Below, one piece after another: positions 1 to 5,623 of a DNA stretch of 5,623 nucleotides. Position 1 is the stretch's first letter, and each line of letters opens with the position of its first letter. The notes below the pieces were generated by a model that did no database searches, was not told where the DNA came from, and was given only the letters and a program-made list of their open reading frames with translations. A program made the position numbers and the translations under genes. The stretch covers positions 1 through 5,623 of the forward strand of contig CAAGDP010000040.1 in the NCBI GenBank assembly GCA_900768635.1, read 5' to 3'. The DNA comes from Enterobacterales bacterium (GTDB lineage: Bacteria; Pseudomonadota; Gammaproteobacteria; Enterobacterales; Succinivibrionaceae).

Positions 1-54
1 ATTGGAGAAGTATCGTCAGCGACTATACAAAAATACATAGAGTCTCAAGGATAG
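1..54 (+). CDS. C-terminal tail of a probable IS200/IS605 Y1 transposase (TnpA-like), partial
   Basis: Frame 1 reads IGEVSSATIQKYIESQG and then stops at TAG (52-54). A tail of the form VS-x3-I-x2-YI-x2-Q resembles the C-terminal helix I associate with IS200-type transposases of the HUH/Y1 class, which cut and rejoin single-stranded DNA at the hairpin ends of the element. The HUH motif and catalytic tyrosine would lie upstream, outside the window, so 17 residues alone cannot prove the assignment. The position, 16 bp before the large terminal hairpin, supports it. No TnpB zinc-finger residues are visible, so the reading frame next to this end is more likely tnpA than tnpB. The element is either a tnpA-only type or one with tnpB elsewhere. 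Confidence 0.55.
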   Translation: MGEVSSATIQKYIESQG

Positions 55-92
55 GAGGTCGGTTGCTCCTCCCACCACCTAAAGGTAGTGGG
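53..92. repeat. Paired subterminal hairpins of the IS end
   Basis: Hairpin 1 pairs 53-57 with 66-70 around an 8-nt loop; an alternative register pairs GGAGG 54-58 with CCTCC 68-72. Hairpin 2 pairs CCCACCACCT (71-80) with AGGTAGTGGG (83-92). Its single flaw, C76 opposite A87, becomes a G-T wobble when the minus strand folds. These are the expected recognition structures for a Y1 transposase. The AGGAGG inside hairpin 1 resembles a Shine-Dalgarno site but leads to no usable frame. Confidence 0.65.
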
Positions 93-1584
93 TTTCCGCA
101 ACCTAATTAAATTTATGAAGAGCGATTACGGCTTTAACGTGATTATGGACGTGGTATACAACCATACCAATGCGGTAGGAGTGGAAGATAATACCTCTGT
201 ATTAGATCGTATTGTTCCTTGGTATTACAACCGTCTTAACGCCCAAACCGGTAAGGTTAATGCCGATACCTGCTGTTCTGACACCGCTTCCGAACATAAG
301 ATGTTTGCCAAGCTGATGGAAGATACTCTGGTGATCTGGGCAAGAGACTATAAGATCGATGCTTTCCGCTTTGACCTGATGGGCTTTATTCCTAAGGATG
401 TTATGACCCAGACTCTGGCTAATGTAAAATCCAGAACTGGTAATAATGAAATCTACTTCTTTGGTGAAGGATGGGATGCAGGCTCAGCAGCTGCTGTAGT
501 AGGCAGTGAAAATAATGCCACTCAGATCAATATGCATGGCACCGGTATCGGTACCTTTAACGATCGTCTACGCGACGGTATCAGAGGTAACGGTCCGTTT
601 GACCATGGCGACAAGATTATTAAGCTTCAGGGCTTTGCTACCGGTCGCTGTTCTGATATGAATGACAAACGTTTGGAACTTGATCCAGACTACAGCTGTG
701 CAATTGATGCAAAAAATAGCAGTGACTATGGTATGCACCCACTTAACTGGCAGGATATCATCCGTATAGCCATGGCTGGTAACTTAAGAGATTATCCTCT
801 GGAAACCTACACTGGTGATGTTAAACTGGGTAAGGATATCTCCTACTGGGGTCCAAGCGCAGGTTACGGTGACAGCCCGATTGAAACTATCAACTATGTT
901 TCAAAACATGATAATCAGACCATTTTTGATATGATCATGTACAAGGCCAAAAAAGACAGATCCATGGAGGAAAAGGCTCAGATGCAGGGTATTGCTCTTG
1001 CTTCTGTGATCCTTGGTCAGTCTCCAATCTTTGACCAGCAGGGTTCCGATCTGTTACGTACCAAGTTCTTCCAGAACGACAGTTATAATACCGGTGACTT
1101 TGGTAATGGTGTAAACTACAGCACTACTGAAGGTAACGGCTTTATTCCTAAGGCTCTTATCAACTATGAGAAAGATAATGAAGACTGGGAGGCAATTGTG
1201 GAAGTTGGTGGTTACAACTCCGATCCTGGTGCTTTAGTCAAGGCCAAGATGGTAGACACCTACAAGAAACTGGCTAAGATCAGAGCTGAAAATGCAATTC
1301 TCCACTTTGGCGATGCAGAAAAGATCAAGCAAAACGTTAGCTTCCTGAATGTGGGTACTAATCAGGCCCCAGGTGTTATCGCTATGAAGGTAACCAATCC
1401 TGATGACGCTCAGAAGGCATTATATGTAGTTCTTAATGCCCGCCCTTCATCTGAATTTACTTTAGTTGGAGAAGGTACTCTGTCAGCTCTTGATACCGGT
1501 GCACTTTACGATGGTAAATGCACATTATCCGGTGATCAGATGACTACCGGTGCCTGGTCAGTATGTGTTTTCAAGCAGAACTGA
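88..1584 (+). CDS. pulA: Pullulanase (GH13 debranching enzyme), 5'-truncated by the insertion sequence
   Basis: This is the C-terminal half of a pullulanase, which hydrolyses alpha-1,6 branches in pullulan, starch and glycogen. Counting from the GTG at 88, all four GH13 conserved regions are present: DVVYNHT (21-27), DAFRFDLMG with nucleophile D96, FFGEGWD with acid/base E127, and YVSKHDN with transition-state D275. The TCCSD segment (61-65) and the tail from about residue 310 match Klebsiella-type PulA and its DUF3372 C-terminal domain. Bacterial enzymes of this type run to about 1,000-1,100 residues. The carbohydrate-binding modules (CBM41/CBM48), any signal or lipobox, and the first barrel strands are missing here. 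Homology begins right at the IS hairpin. GTG 88 lies inside that hairpin without a ribosome site, and ATG 115 has none either, so the fragment is probably not translated into working enzyme. There is no internal stop, which suggests a recent insertion. The other half of the gene should lie beyond the IS. Confidence 0.85.
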   Translation: MGFRNLIKFMKSDYGFNVIMDVVYNHTNAVGVEDNTSVLDRIVPWYYNRLNAQTGKVNADTCCSDTASEHKMFAKLMEDTLVIWARDYKIDAFRFDLMGFIPKDVMTQTLANVKSRTGNNEIYFFGEGWDAGSAAAVVGSENNATQINMHGTGIGTFNDRLRDGIRGNGPFDHGDKIIKLQGFATGRCSDMNDKRLELDPDYSCAIDAKNSSDYGMHPLNWQDIIRIAMAGNLRDYPLETYTGDVKLGKDISYWGPSAGYGDSPIETINYVSKHDNQTIFDMIMYKAKKDRSMEEKAQMQGIALASVILGQSPIFDQQGSDLLRTKFFQNDSYNTGDFGNGVNYSTTEGNGFIPKALINYEKDNEDWEAIVEVGGYNSDPGALVKAKMVDTYKKLAKIRAENAILHFGDAEKIKQNVSFLNVGTNQAPGVIAMKVTNPDDAQKALYVVLNARPSSEFTLVGEGTLSALDTGALYDGKCTLSGDQMTTGAWSVCVFKQN

Positions 1585-1626
1585 TATTGATTAGCTCCCT
1601 GTGATATTACAGGTAATAATTACCAC

Positions 1627-1655
1627 AAATCCCGAAGCAATTCGGGATTTTTTTT
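1627..1655 (+). terminator. Rho-independent terminator of the pullulanase gene
   Basis: A perfect 10-bp stem (AAATCCCGAA 1627-1636 with TTCGGGATTT 1641-1650) closes on a GCAA tetraloop (GNRA class). It runs into eight consecutive T residues at 1648-1655. It begins 42 bp after the pullulanase stop codon. A smaller stem, CCTGT/ACAGG (1598-1602/1609-1613), precedes it. The T run exists only on the plus strand, so it acts on transcripts coming from pulA. Confidence 0.9.
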
Positions 1656-1945
1656 GCCCTGATCATTCTCATGCCAAATCTGAAAGTCCTGAAAATTTAA
1701 GGGTTCTTCAAGAAAATCTTTAATAATAGTATCCTCCGGAAGACTGCAACACCTTCTCAATGATCGCCCTGCTGATCAAGATACATCCTCCCCGGGCAAG
1801 GTAAAGATCACCTCTAAAAATATGTTCAGATTTTTCCTGCTCCCTGATTATCCTGTCTGTTTCAAAAACTGTGCTGATAGAATACCTCCGTAAGAATTCT
1901 TCCTGAGGTTGCAAGATTATCAACCCGGATTGCACCCTTCAGGTA

Positions 1946-1974
1946 TTGGTCAGGGCGCAAAAAATAACTATAAT
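1946..1974 (+). promoter_or_regulatory. Probable sigma-70-type promoter for topB
   Basis: A perfect -10 hexamer TATAAT (1969-1974) lies 17 bp downstream of a weak -35, TTGGTC (1946-1951, 3 of 6 consensus bases). Transcription would begin near 1981, giving a leader of about 110 nt before the topB ATG. A weaker -10-like CATAAT occurs at 2016-2021 without a recognisable -35. No other promoter-like site before topB looks better. Confidence 0.5.
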
Positions 1975-1989
1975 GGTATTAGACTTTTC

Positions 1990-1999
1990 CCCTGCAGGG
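1990..1999. promoter_or_regulatory. Palindrome CCCTGCAGGG just after the predicted topB start site
   Basis: A perfect 10-bp palindrome lies about 10 bp downstream of the predicted transcription start, a position where a bound protein could block RNA polymerase. A second inverted repeat, AGATAT (2001-2006) with ATATCT (2026-2031), follows in the leader. Both are seen in the sequence. An operator role is a guess, and short palindromes occur by chance. Confidence 0.2.
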
Positions 2000-2073
2000 A
2001 AGATATCAGATACCTCATAATCCTTATATCTCAGAAGAATTCAGTGTCACATCACTCTGGATGCAACATGGGC

Positions 2074-2087
2074 GGTAACAGGTAACA
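2074..2087 (+). promoter_or_regulatory. topB ribosome-binding region built from a tandem GGTAACA repeat
   Basis: GGTAACA occurs twice back to back (2074-2080 and 2081-2087). The junction creates AGGT (2080-2083), the only Shine-Dalgarno-like match near the ATG at 2092, with 8 bases between. It supports 2092 as the start but is a modest site, suggesting moderate translation. Confidence 0.45.
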
Positions 2088-2091
2088 AACT

Positions 2092-4539
2092 ATGGATCTT
2101 TATATTTGCGAAAAACCAAGTCAGGGAAAAGATCTTTCCCGGATCCTGGGTTGCAATGTGCGAAAAGACGGTTATCAGGAGGGTTCCGGAAAAATTGTTA
2201 CCTGGTGTATGGGGCATTTACTGGAGCTTCTGGAGCCTGATGAATATGATGCCCGCTATAAAAAATGGACTTTGCCGGATCTGCCGATAGTCCCGAAATC
2301 TTACCGCTACAAAGTAAAAAAATCCGCAGCTCATCAGTATAAAGTAATTCAGGAACTGGTGAAAAAAGCCGGTCTTATTTGTATTTCCACTGACTATGAT
2401 CGGGAAGGGGAAGCTATTGCCCGTCTTCTTCTAGATCGTTTTCATTACCATGGTCCGGTAAAAAGACTGTGCCTTACCGCTCTTGATGATAACAGTATCC
2501 GCCGCGCATTGTCTTCAGTAAAGGAAGGATATGAAACAGAGCCGTTATATCAGGCAGCTCTGGGAAGGAGTTATGCCGACTGGCTGGTAGGCATGAATCT
2601 CAGTCGCCTGTTTACCATTCAGGCCAGCAGAAAAGGAAAAAGGATCACGATCCAGATTGGACGAGTGATCACCCCCACTGTTGCTCTGGTAGTTCAACGG
2701 GATGAGGAAATTAATAACTTTAAACCAGTACCTTATTATGAACTGTGGATTGAAGCATCCACTGCCAAAGGATCACTTAAAGCCAAATGGGTAGTTCCGG
2801 AAAACAAGCAGAATCCTGACGGACTATGTGTGAACCGGCCATATGCAGAAGAAGTGGCCCTTAAAGTTCAGGATCAGAACGGGATAATTACCAGAGCTGA
2901 ACATCGTCAGGTAAAAGAAGCACCGCCGCTGCCCTTTGATCTCACCTCACTGCAACAATATGCCTCCCGTCGCTGGGGGTATACCGCCCAGGAAACACTG
3001 CAGGCCGCTCAAAGTCTTTATGAAAAGCATAAGGCTACCACTTATCCACGTACTGACTGTCGTTATCTGCCCCAAAGTCAGCTACCGGATCATGACCGCA
3101 TTTTCGACGCATTGGCCCAGGCCAATCCTGAACTCCGGGAACATATCAGTCTGGCAAGCCAATGTAACTTCCAGCCCCGCTGTTTTAATACAGCAAAAGT
3201 GGAAGCTCATCATGGCATTATACCTACCATGTCCCCTGCCCGTCTGGAGAAAATGAACACCCGGGAGAGGAATATCTTTCTGGCGGTAAGCTGTTACTAT
3301 CTTATTCAGTTCTGCCCTGATGCTGTTTTCAGTAAAAGCGTGGTTGATCTGGAAAGTCAGGGTGAAAAATTCCATGCCTCGGGAAAAGTGCTTATTCATC
3401 CCGGTTACCGTCAGGTATTGCAAAACTGCGGACTCTCCGGAGGAGGTAAAGAACCGGAAAAAAAAGAGGATGAGGAGGAAGGGTGCAGTCACATACCTCC
3501 GGTAGCCACCGGAGATCAGGTAACTGCTATCAAACCGGAGATCAAAGATAAAATGACAACTCCTCCGGCCCACTTTACTGAAGCAACATTGCTGGATGCC
3601 ATGGAGCATATCAGCCGATTTGTCTCTGATGAACGGTTTAAAAAAATTCTGAGGGAAACAGCAGGTATAGGAACTCCTGCCACCCGAGCTTCTATTATTG
3701 AATCCGCCCTGCACTATGACTATCTGGAACGAAGCAAAAAATGGCTGCTGTCCACCACGAAAGCCCGTAGCATTATGCCGCTTCTTCCCGGCGGATTAAA
3801 GTCACCAGGATTAACCGCTGCCTGGGAGCAGGAACTGGATAAAATAGCCCACCGGGAATCGGAACTTTCCGTTTTTATGACCAATATTGAAAAATGGATC
3901 AGGAGCATTATTATGAAATATCAGGATCCCGCAACTTTCAGCCTTAATGAAGATTATATTAACAGTTGTCAGACCAGTCAGGAAACCTGTCAGTGCTTTA
4001 ACTGTGGTGAACCTCTAAAGCGGATCAAAGGCAGCCGGGGTTATTTCTGGGCATGTCACAACCCGCAGTGCAAGGCTACCTTTAATGATCATAAGGGCAA
4101 ACCACTTCCCCGCCGGGAGATTCCTGCACCATCTCAGGACTCACCTGTCTGTCCAAAATGCGGAGCACCCATGATCCTGCGCACCGCCGGGAAAACCGGA
4201 AACAAGTTCTGGGGATGCAGTAAATACCCTGAATGCAAAACTACCATCACCTTTGAAGGCACGGCAACTAATGAAAACGCACCCCGTTGTCCTGAATGTG
4301 GTAAACCCATGAAACTGCGAACAGCAGGAACAACCGGAAATCAATTCTGGGGATGTACCGGATATCCTGCATGTCGAAGAACTATAGATTACAAGAGTGA
4401 TAAAAAATCTGTAGATCCGGATGCGCCGGTCTGTCCAAAATGTGGTTCCCCTATGGTAAAGCGCACCTCTAAAAAAACCGGCAACAGTTTCTGGGGATGC
4501 AGTAAATTTCCTGCCTGTGACGGAGCTGTTTTCTCTTAA
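2092..4539 (+). CDS. topB: DNA topoisomerase III with four C-terminal zinc ribbons
   Basis: This is a complete 815-residue type IA topoisomerase. Such enzymes cut one DNA strand through a 5'-phosphotyrosyl bond, pass another strand and reseal; TopB mainly decatenates DNA and resolves replication or recombination intermediates. The Toprim domain has E7 in CEKPS and the metal-binding acids D101, D103 and E105 in DYDREGEA. The catalytic tyrosine is Y318 in TTYPRTDCRYLP, matching E. coli TopB Y328. The core (IGRVITP, VEAHHGIIPT, PPAHFTEATLL, GIGTPATRASIIE) follows TopB, including the acidic linker near residues 450-465. From residue 635 the protein carries four zinc ribbons, with cysteines at 635/638/655/660, 687/690/709/715, 733/736/755/761 and 781/784/803/809. 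E. coli TopB (about 650 residues) has none. ATG 2092 starts at the conserved N-terminus. The gene appears monocistronic. Mobile elements also carry zinc-ribbon TopBs, so a chromosomal housekeeping role is likely but not certain. Confidence 0.95.
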   Translation: MDLYICEKPSQGKDLSRILGCNVRKDGYQEGSGKIVTWCMGHLLELLEPDEYDARYKKWTLPDLPIVPKSYRYKVKKSAAHQYKVIQELVKKAGLICISTDYDREGEAIARLLLDRFHYHGPVKRLCLTALDDNSIRRALSSVKEGYETEPLYQAALGRSYADWLVGMNLSRLFTIQASRKGKRITIQIGRVITPTVALVVQRDEEINNFKPVPYYELWIEASTAKGSLKAKWVVPENKQNPDGLCVNRPYAEEVALKVQDQNGIITRAEHRQVKEAPPLPFDLTSLQQYASRRWGYTAQETLQAAQSLYEKHKATTYPRTDCRYLPQSQLPDHDRIFDALAQANPELREHISLASQCNFQPRCFNTAKVEAHHGIIPTMSPARLEKMNTRERNIFLAVSCYYLIQFCPDAVFSKSVVDLESQGEKFHASGKVLIHPGYRQVLQNCGLSGGGKEPEKKEDEEEGCSHIPPVATGDQVTAIKPEIKDKMTTPPAHFTEATLLDAMEHISRFVSDERFKKILRETAGIGTPATRASIIESALHYDYLERSKKWLLSTTKARSIMPLLPGGLKSPGLTAAWEQELDKIAHRESELSVFMTNIEKWIRSIIMKYQDPATFSLNEDYINSCQTSQETCQCFNCGEPLKRIKGSRGYFWACHNPQCKATFNDHKGKPLPRREIPAPSQDSPVCPKCGAPMILRTAGKTGNKFWGCSKYPECKTTITFEGTATNENAPRCPECGKPMKLRTAGTTGNQFWGCTGYPACRRTIDYKSDKKSVDPDAPVCPKCGSPMVKRTSKKTGNSFWGCSKFPACDGAVFS
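4150..4539 (+). repeat. Three tandem zinc-ribbon repeats within topB
   Basis: Ribbons 2 to 4 start at 4150, 4288 and 4432, giving repeat periods of 138 and 144 bp (46 and 48 codons). Each reads CPxCGxPM, then a TGNxFWGC segment, then a final C, with spacing C-x2-C-x18-C-x5-C. DNA identity is highest around TTCTGGGGATG. The first ribbon (from codon 635) is more diverged, with C-x2-C-x16-C-x4-C. The pattern points to internal duplication of the last three units. Confidence 0.85.
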
Positions 4540-4543
4540 TATT

Positions 4544-4585
4544 CCTGAAAATGCACATGCTCTTCATCAGAAGAGCATTGTCAGG
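4544..4585. terminator. Hairpin between convergent genes, possible bidirectional terminator
   Basis: A perfect 9-bp stem (ATGCTCTTC 4557-4565 with GAAGAGCAT 4570-4578) closes on an ATCA loop. An outer CCTGA/TCAGG stem (4544-4548 with 4581-4585) flanks it. It fills the 59-bp gap between topB and the minus-strand gene. Neither side has a long T run: the minus strand has only TTTT several bases after the inner stem. Termination is plausible from position and structure, but less certain than at the pulA terminator. Confidence 0.55.
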
Positions 4586-4598
4586 TTTGACTGGTGTT

Positions 4599-5623
4599 CT
4601 AATTCAGTTTTTCAATCAAACACTGGTGCTCCTTAGTCCTGGTGCTGTAGTTTATTCCCGCGATAATGATGTTTCGGTACTGTCCCGCATAACGTTTAAA
4701 GTATTCCTGAGTCTTAATCTGGGTAACAGCTTCTTCCGCAGATTTATCATACTTGAATTCAATCAGAATAAGAGGAGTTGCACCTTTAGTTACCGGTTTA
4801 TAGACAAGATCAACTCTACCTTTACCTGCCTGCTCTTCCCGGTGACAGGTGTAGTCATCAAGAGTTGACCATAAAAGTCCGGTCATCACACAATAGGTAA
4901 GGGATTCTTCATCATTATAATCAAGGAGAGCTACTGCCGGCGAATTATGTACATCCTGGATCAACCTGGCTGCAGTTGTGCCGTCAAGTTCCAATATTGC
5001 TTTAAGAAGATTTTCTGAACGCTGGATAGTTTCCATTCGTTCATACCATTCCTGATGTTTGATGCTCCTTATTAATGTCTGTTTAATTTCTTTATTCGGA
5101 ACATAGGCATGTTTTAAACCGTCACAGTCACAATCAGGTATATCATTACTACCAAGATATCCCAGACAGACTAGAAGACTCAAAACATCATTTTTATCCC
5201 TTATGCTGACCATATCATTCTGAAAACCACCACAATCGAACTTTACTTTTGCACCTTCGATTAAATTCAAAATGTCTTTTTTTATGCCATCAAAATTCAG
5301 GTTAATCAGACGTACAACCTCTTCATTGGATGATGTTCCGCTCCAGTAGCTTTTACATTTACCATCACAAACAGCAGAGATTACAGAATTGGGATTATAG
5401 ATATCAGTCCCATTAAGCTTATATCCTTCATACCAGTACTTCAAATCAGAATGAGATACTTTACAGTCAGATGATTTTACTATGTTAGCCACCTCATCTT
5501 CCGTAAAACCGAAGTATTTCTCATAAGGTGCCGGTTCTAACATATTGTATTCTTTAAAGACGTTTAATGCTGACTGGGAATTGTATTTTTTGATTGGAAG
5601 AATACCGGTAAGGTAAGCCAGGG
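4599..5623 (-). CDS. AAA-ATPase-like / PD-(D/E)XK nuclease family protein (DUF1703 type), C-terminal part
   Basis: This gene is read leftward and is still open at the right edge, so its start and N-terminal ATPase motifs (Walker A and B) lie beyond the window; 340 residues are visible. The ATG at 5541-5543 is internal: in-frame codons upstream read AYLTGILPIKKYNSQSAL, a hallmark of the AAA-ATPase-like (PF09820) domain, running into NVFKEYNM. Counting from that Met, the C-terminal PD-(D/E)XK nuclease-like domain (PF08011 type) shows D245 in GRVDLVY, E262 and K264 in IEFKY, and Q275 and Q279 in the following helix, the expected order of a nuclease active site. Members are common in many copies in gut anaerobes. 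Their biochemical role is not established to my knowledge; DNA cleavage, defence or mobile-element roles are guesses. It converges with topB and shares no operon here. Confidence 0.85.
   Translation of the reverse strand, partial: LAYLTGILPIKKYNSQSALNVFKEYNMLEPAPYEKYFGFTEDEVANIVKSSDCKVSHSDLKYWYEGYKLNGTDIYNPNSVISAVCDGKCKSYWSGTSSNEEVVRLINLNFDGIKKDILNLIEGAKVKFDCGGFQNDMVSIRDKNDVLSLLVCLGYLGSNDIPDCDCDGLKHAYVPNKEIKQTLIRSIKHQEWYERMETIQRSENLLKAILELDGTTAARLIQDVHNSPAVALLDYNDEESLTYCVMTGLLWSTLDDYTCHREEQAGKGRVDLVYKPVTKGATPLILIEFKYDKSAEEAVTQIKTQEYFKRYAGQYRNIIIAGINYSTRTKEHQCLIEKLN

Larger units (their letters stand above)
1..92 (+). mobile_element. Terminal end of an IS200/IS605-type insertion sequence, inserted in the pullulanase gene
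   Basis: Two short hairpins follow directly after a transposase-like tail. The first is AGGAG 53-57 with CTCCT 66-70. The second is a 10-bp stem, 71-80 with 83-92, with one C/A mismatch and a tiny AA-centred loop. Subterminal imperfect hairpins, no terminal inverted repeats and no target duplication characterise the IS200/IS605 family, whose Y1 transposase recognises such hairpins as single-stranded DNA. Pullulanase-homologous codons begin straight after the second hairpin (TTC CGC at 94-99), so the element boundary lies near 90-100; the exact base cannot be fixed without the empty site. The rest of the element is outside the window. The hairpin-plus-junction pattern is seen directly; the family name is inferred from it. 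Confidence 0.7.
1620..2040 (-). pseudogene. Possible decayed gene of unknown function between pulA and topB
   Basis: The minus strand has three protein-like open stretches that would join into one reading of about 140 codons. The first runs 33 codons from 2040 down to an in-frame TGA at 1939-1941. The second is the same frame, 71 codons from GTG 1935 to a TAA at 1720-1722, including RGDLYLARGGCILISRAII. The third is a shifted frame, open from 1775 to a TAA at 1620-1622 and ending in NPELLRDLW. One stop and one frameshift near 1720-1775 would explain the breaks. No start with a ribosome site is evident, and I recognise no family. The alternative is that this is plain intergenic DNA that happens to lack stops, since the topB promoter and the pulA terminator lie inside it. 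If it is a gene remnant, it is old. Confidence 0.3.
1656..2091. other. Intergenic region without a convincing intact gene
   Basis: This stretch of 436 bases lies between the pulA terminator and topB. On the plus strand I see no open frame of note. It contains the possible minus-strand gene remnant, a promoter at 1946-1974, a palindrome at 1990-1999 and the topB leader. I see no tRNA, CRISPR or riboswitch pattern in it. Confidence 0.6.

Noticed and set aside
53..59. AGGAGGT, a perfect Shine-Dalgarno-like sequence ahead of the pulA fragment
   Set aside because: It lies in the first IS hairpin, about 30 bases before GTG 88. The nearest start-like codon (TTG 63) is in another frame that stops at 108-110.
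88..90. GTG 88 as a true start for a shorter, functional glycosidase
   Set aside because: It is inside the IS hairpin without a ribosome site. The product would lack the start of the catalytic barrel, and the homology clearly continues from a longer pullulanase.
53..110. A TnpB-associated guide RNA (omega RNA) end
   Set aside because: Hairpins fit, but the adjacent reading frame ends like a Y1 transposase and no tnpB is visible, so I do not annotate an RNA gene.
2061..2085. Two tiny upstream reading frames, ATG 2061-2078 and ATG 2068-2085
   Set aside because: They have only five codons each before the stop and no ribosome site, with nothing to suggest a regulatory leader peptide.
3082..3714. 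A 210-codon open frame on the minus strand within topB
   Set aside because: It lies opposite highly conserved topoisomerase coding sequence, has no recognisable domain and is rich in unlikely residue runs; it is a by-product of topB codon use.
4551..4868. A 105-codon plus-strand frame opposite the ATPase/nuclease gene
   Set aside because: It is antisense to the PD-(D/E)XK domain with its clear catalytic residues and has no homology I can recognise.
5541..5543. ATG here as the start of the minus-strand ATPase/nuclease gene
   Set aside because: The same frame stays open to the window edge and encodes the conserved YLTGILPIKKY segment, so the Met is internal.

Overview
The window looks like a piece of a gammaproteobacterial chromosome with moderate-to-low GC. 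The truncated pullulanase has the insertions and Cys-Cys-Ser-Asp segment of Klebsiella-type PulA. The topoisomerase aligns along its core with Escherichia coli TopB. A DUF1703-type ATPase/nuclease gene of the kind common in gut and rumen anaerobes completes the set. A member of the Succinivibrionaceae or a similar carbohydrate-fermenting gut anaerobe would fit, but this is inference from remembered family features and not a database match.

Layout. Positions 1-~92 are the end of an IS200/IS605-type insertion sequence: the last 17 codons of a probable Y1 (TnpA-like) transposase, then two short hairpins typical of the ends of these elements. The element is inserted in a pullulanase gene. Only the 3' half of that gene (to 1584) is present here, but it keeps all four conserved GH13 regions and the three catalytic acids, and it has no internal stop. 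A strong intrinsic terminator closes it (1627-1655). From 1656 to 2091 there is no convincing intact gene. The minus strand carries broken open stretches in two frames that may be a decayed gene. The same stretch holds a plausible promoter (TATAAT at 1969-1974) and a leader of about 110 nt for the next gene. Positions 2092-4539 encode a complete topoisomerase III (TopB-like) with four C-terminal zinc ribbons, a tail that E. coli TopB lacks. A hairpin between two convergent genes follows (4544-4585). Positions 4599-5623 on the minus strand hold the C-terminal 340 residues of an AAA-ATPase-like/PD-(D/E)XK protein whose start lies beyond the window.

The genes do not form one pathway or operon. 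The main story is the insertion: a starch/glycogen-debranching gene interrupted by an element of a class that inserts without target duplication and can excise precisely, so the disruption may be recent and reversible. I did not find a complete undescribed system. The items most worth a second look are the IS/pulA junction, the decayed minus-strand gene, the repeated zinc-ribbon tail of the topoisomerase, and the orphan ATPase/nuclease.
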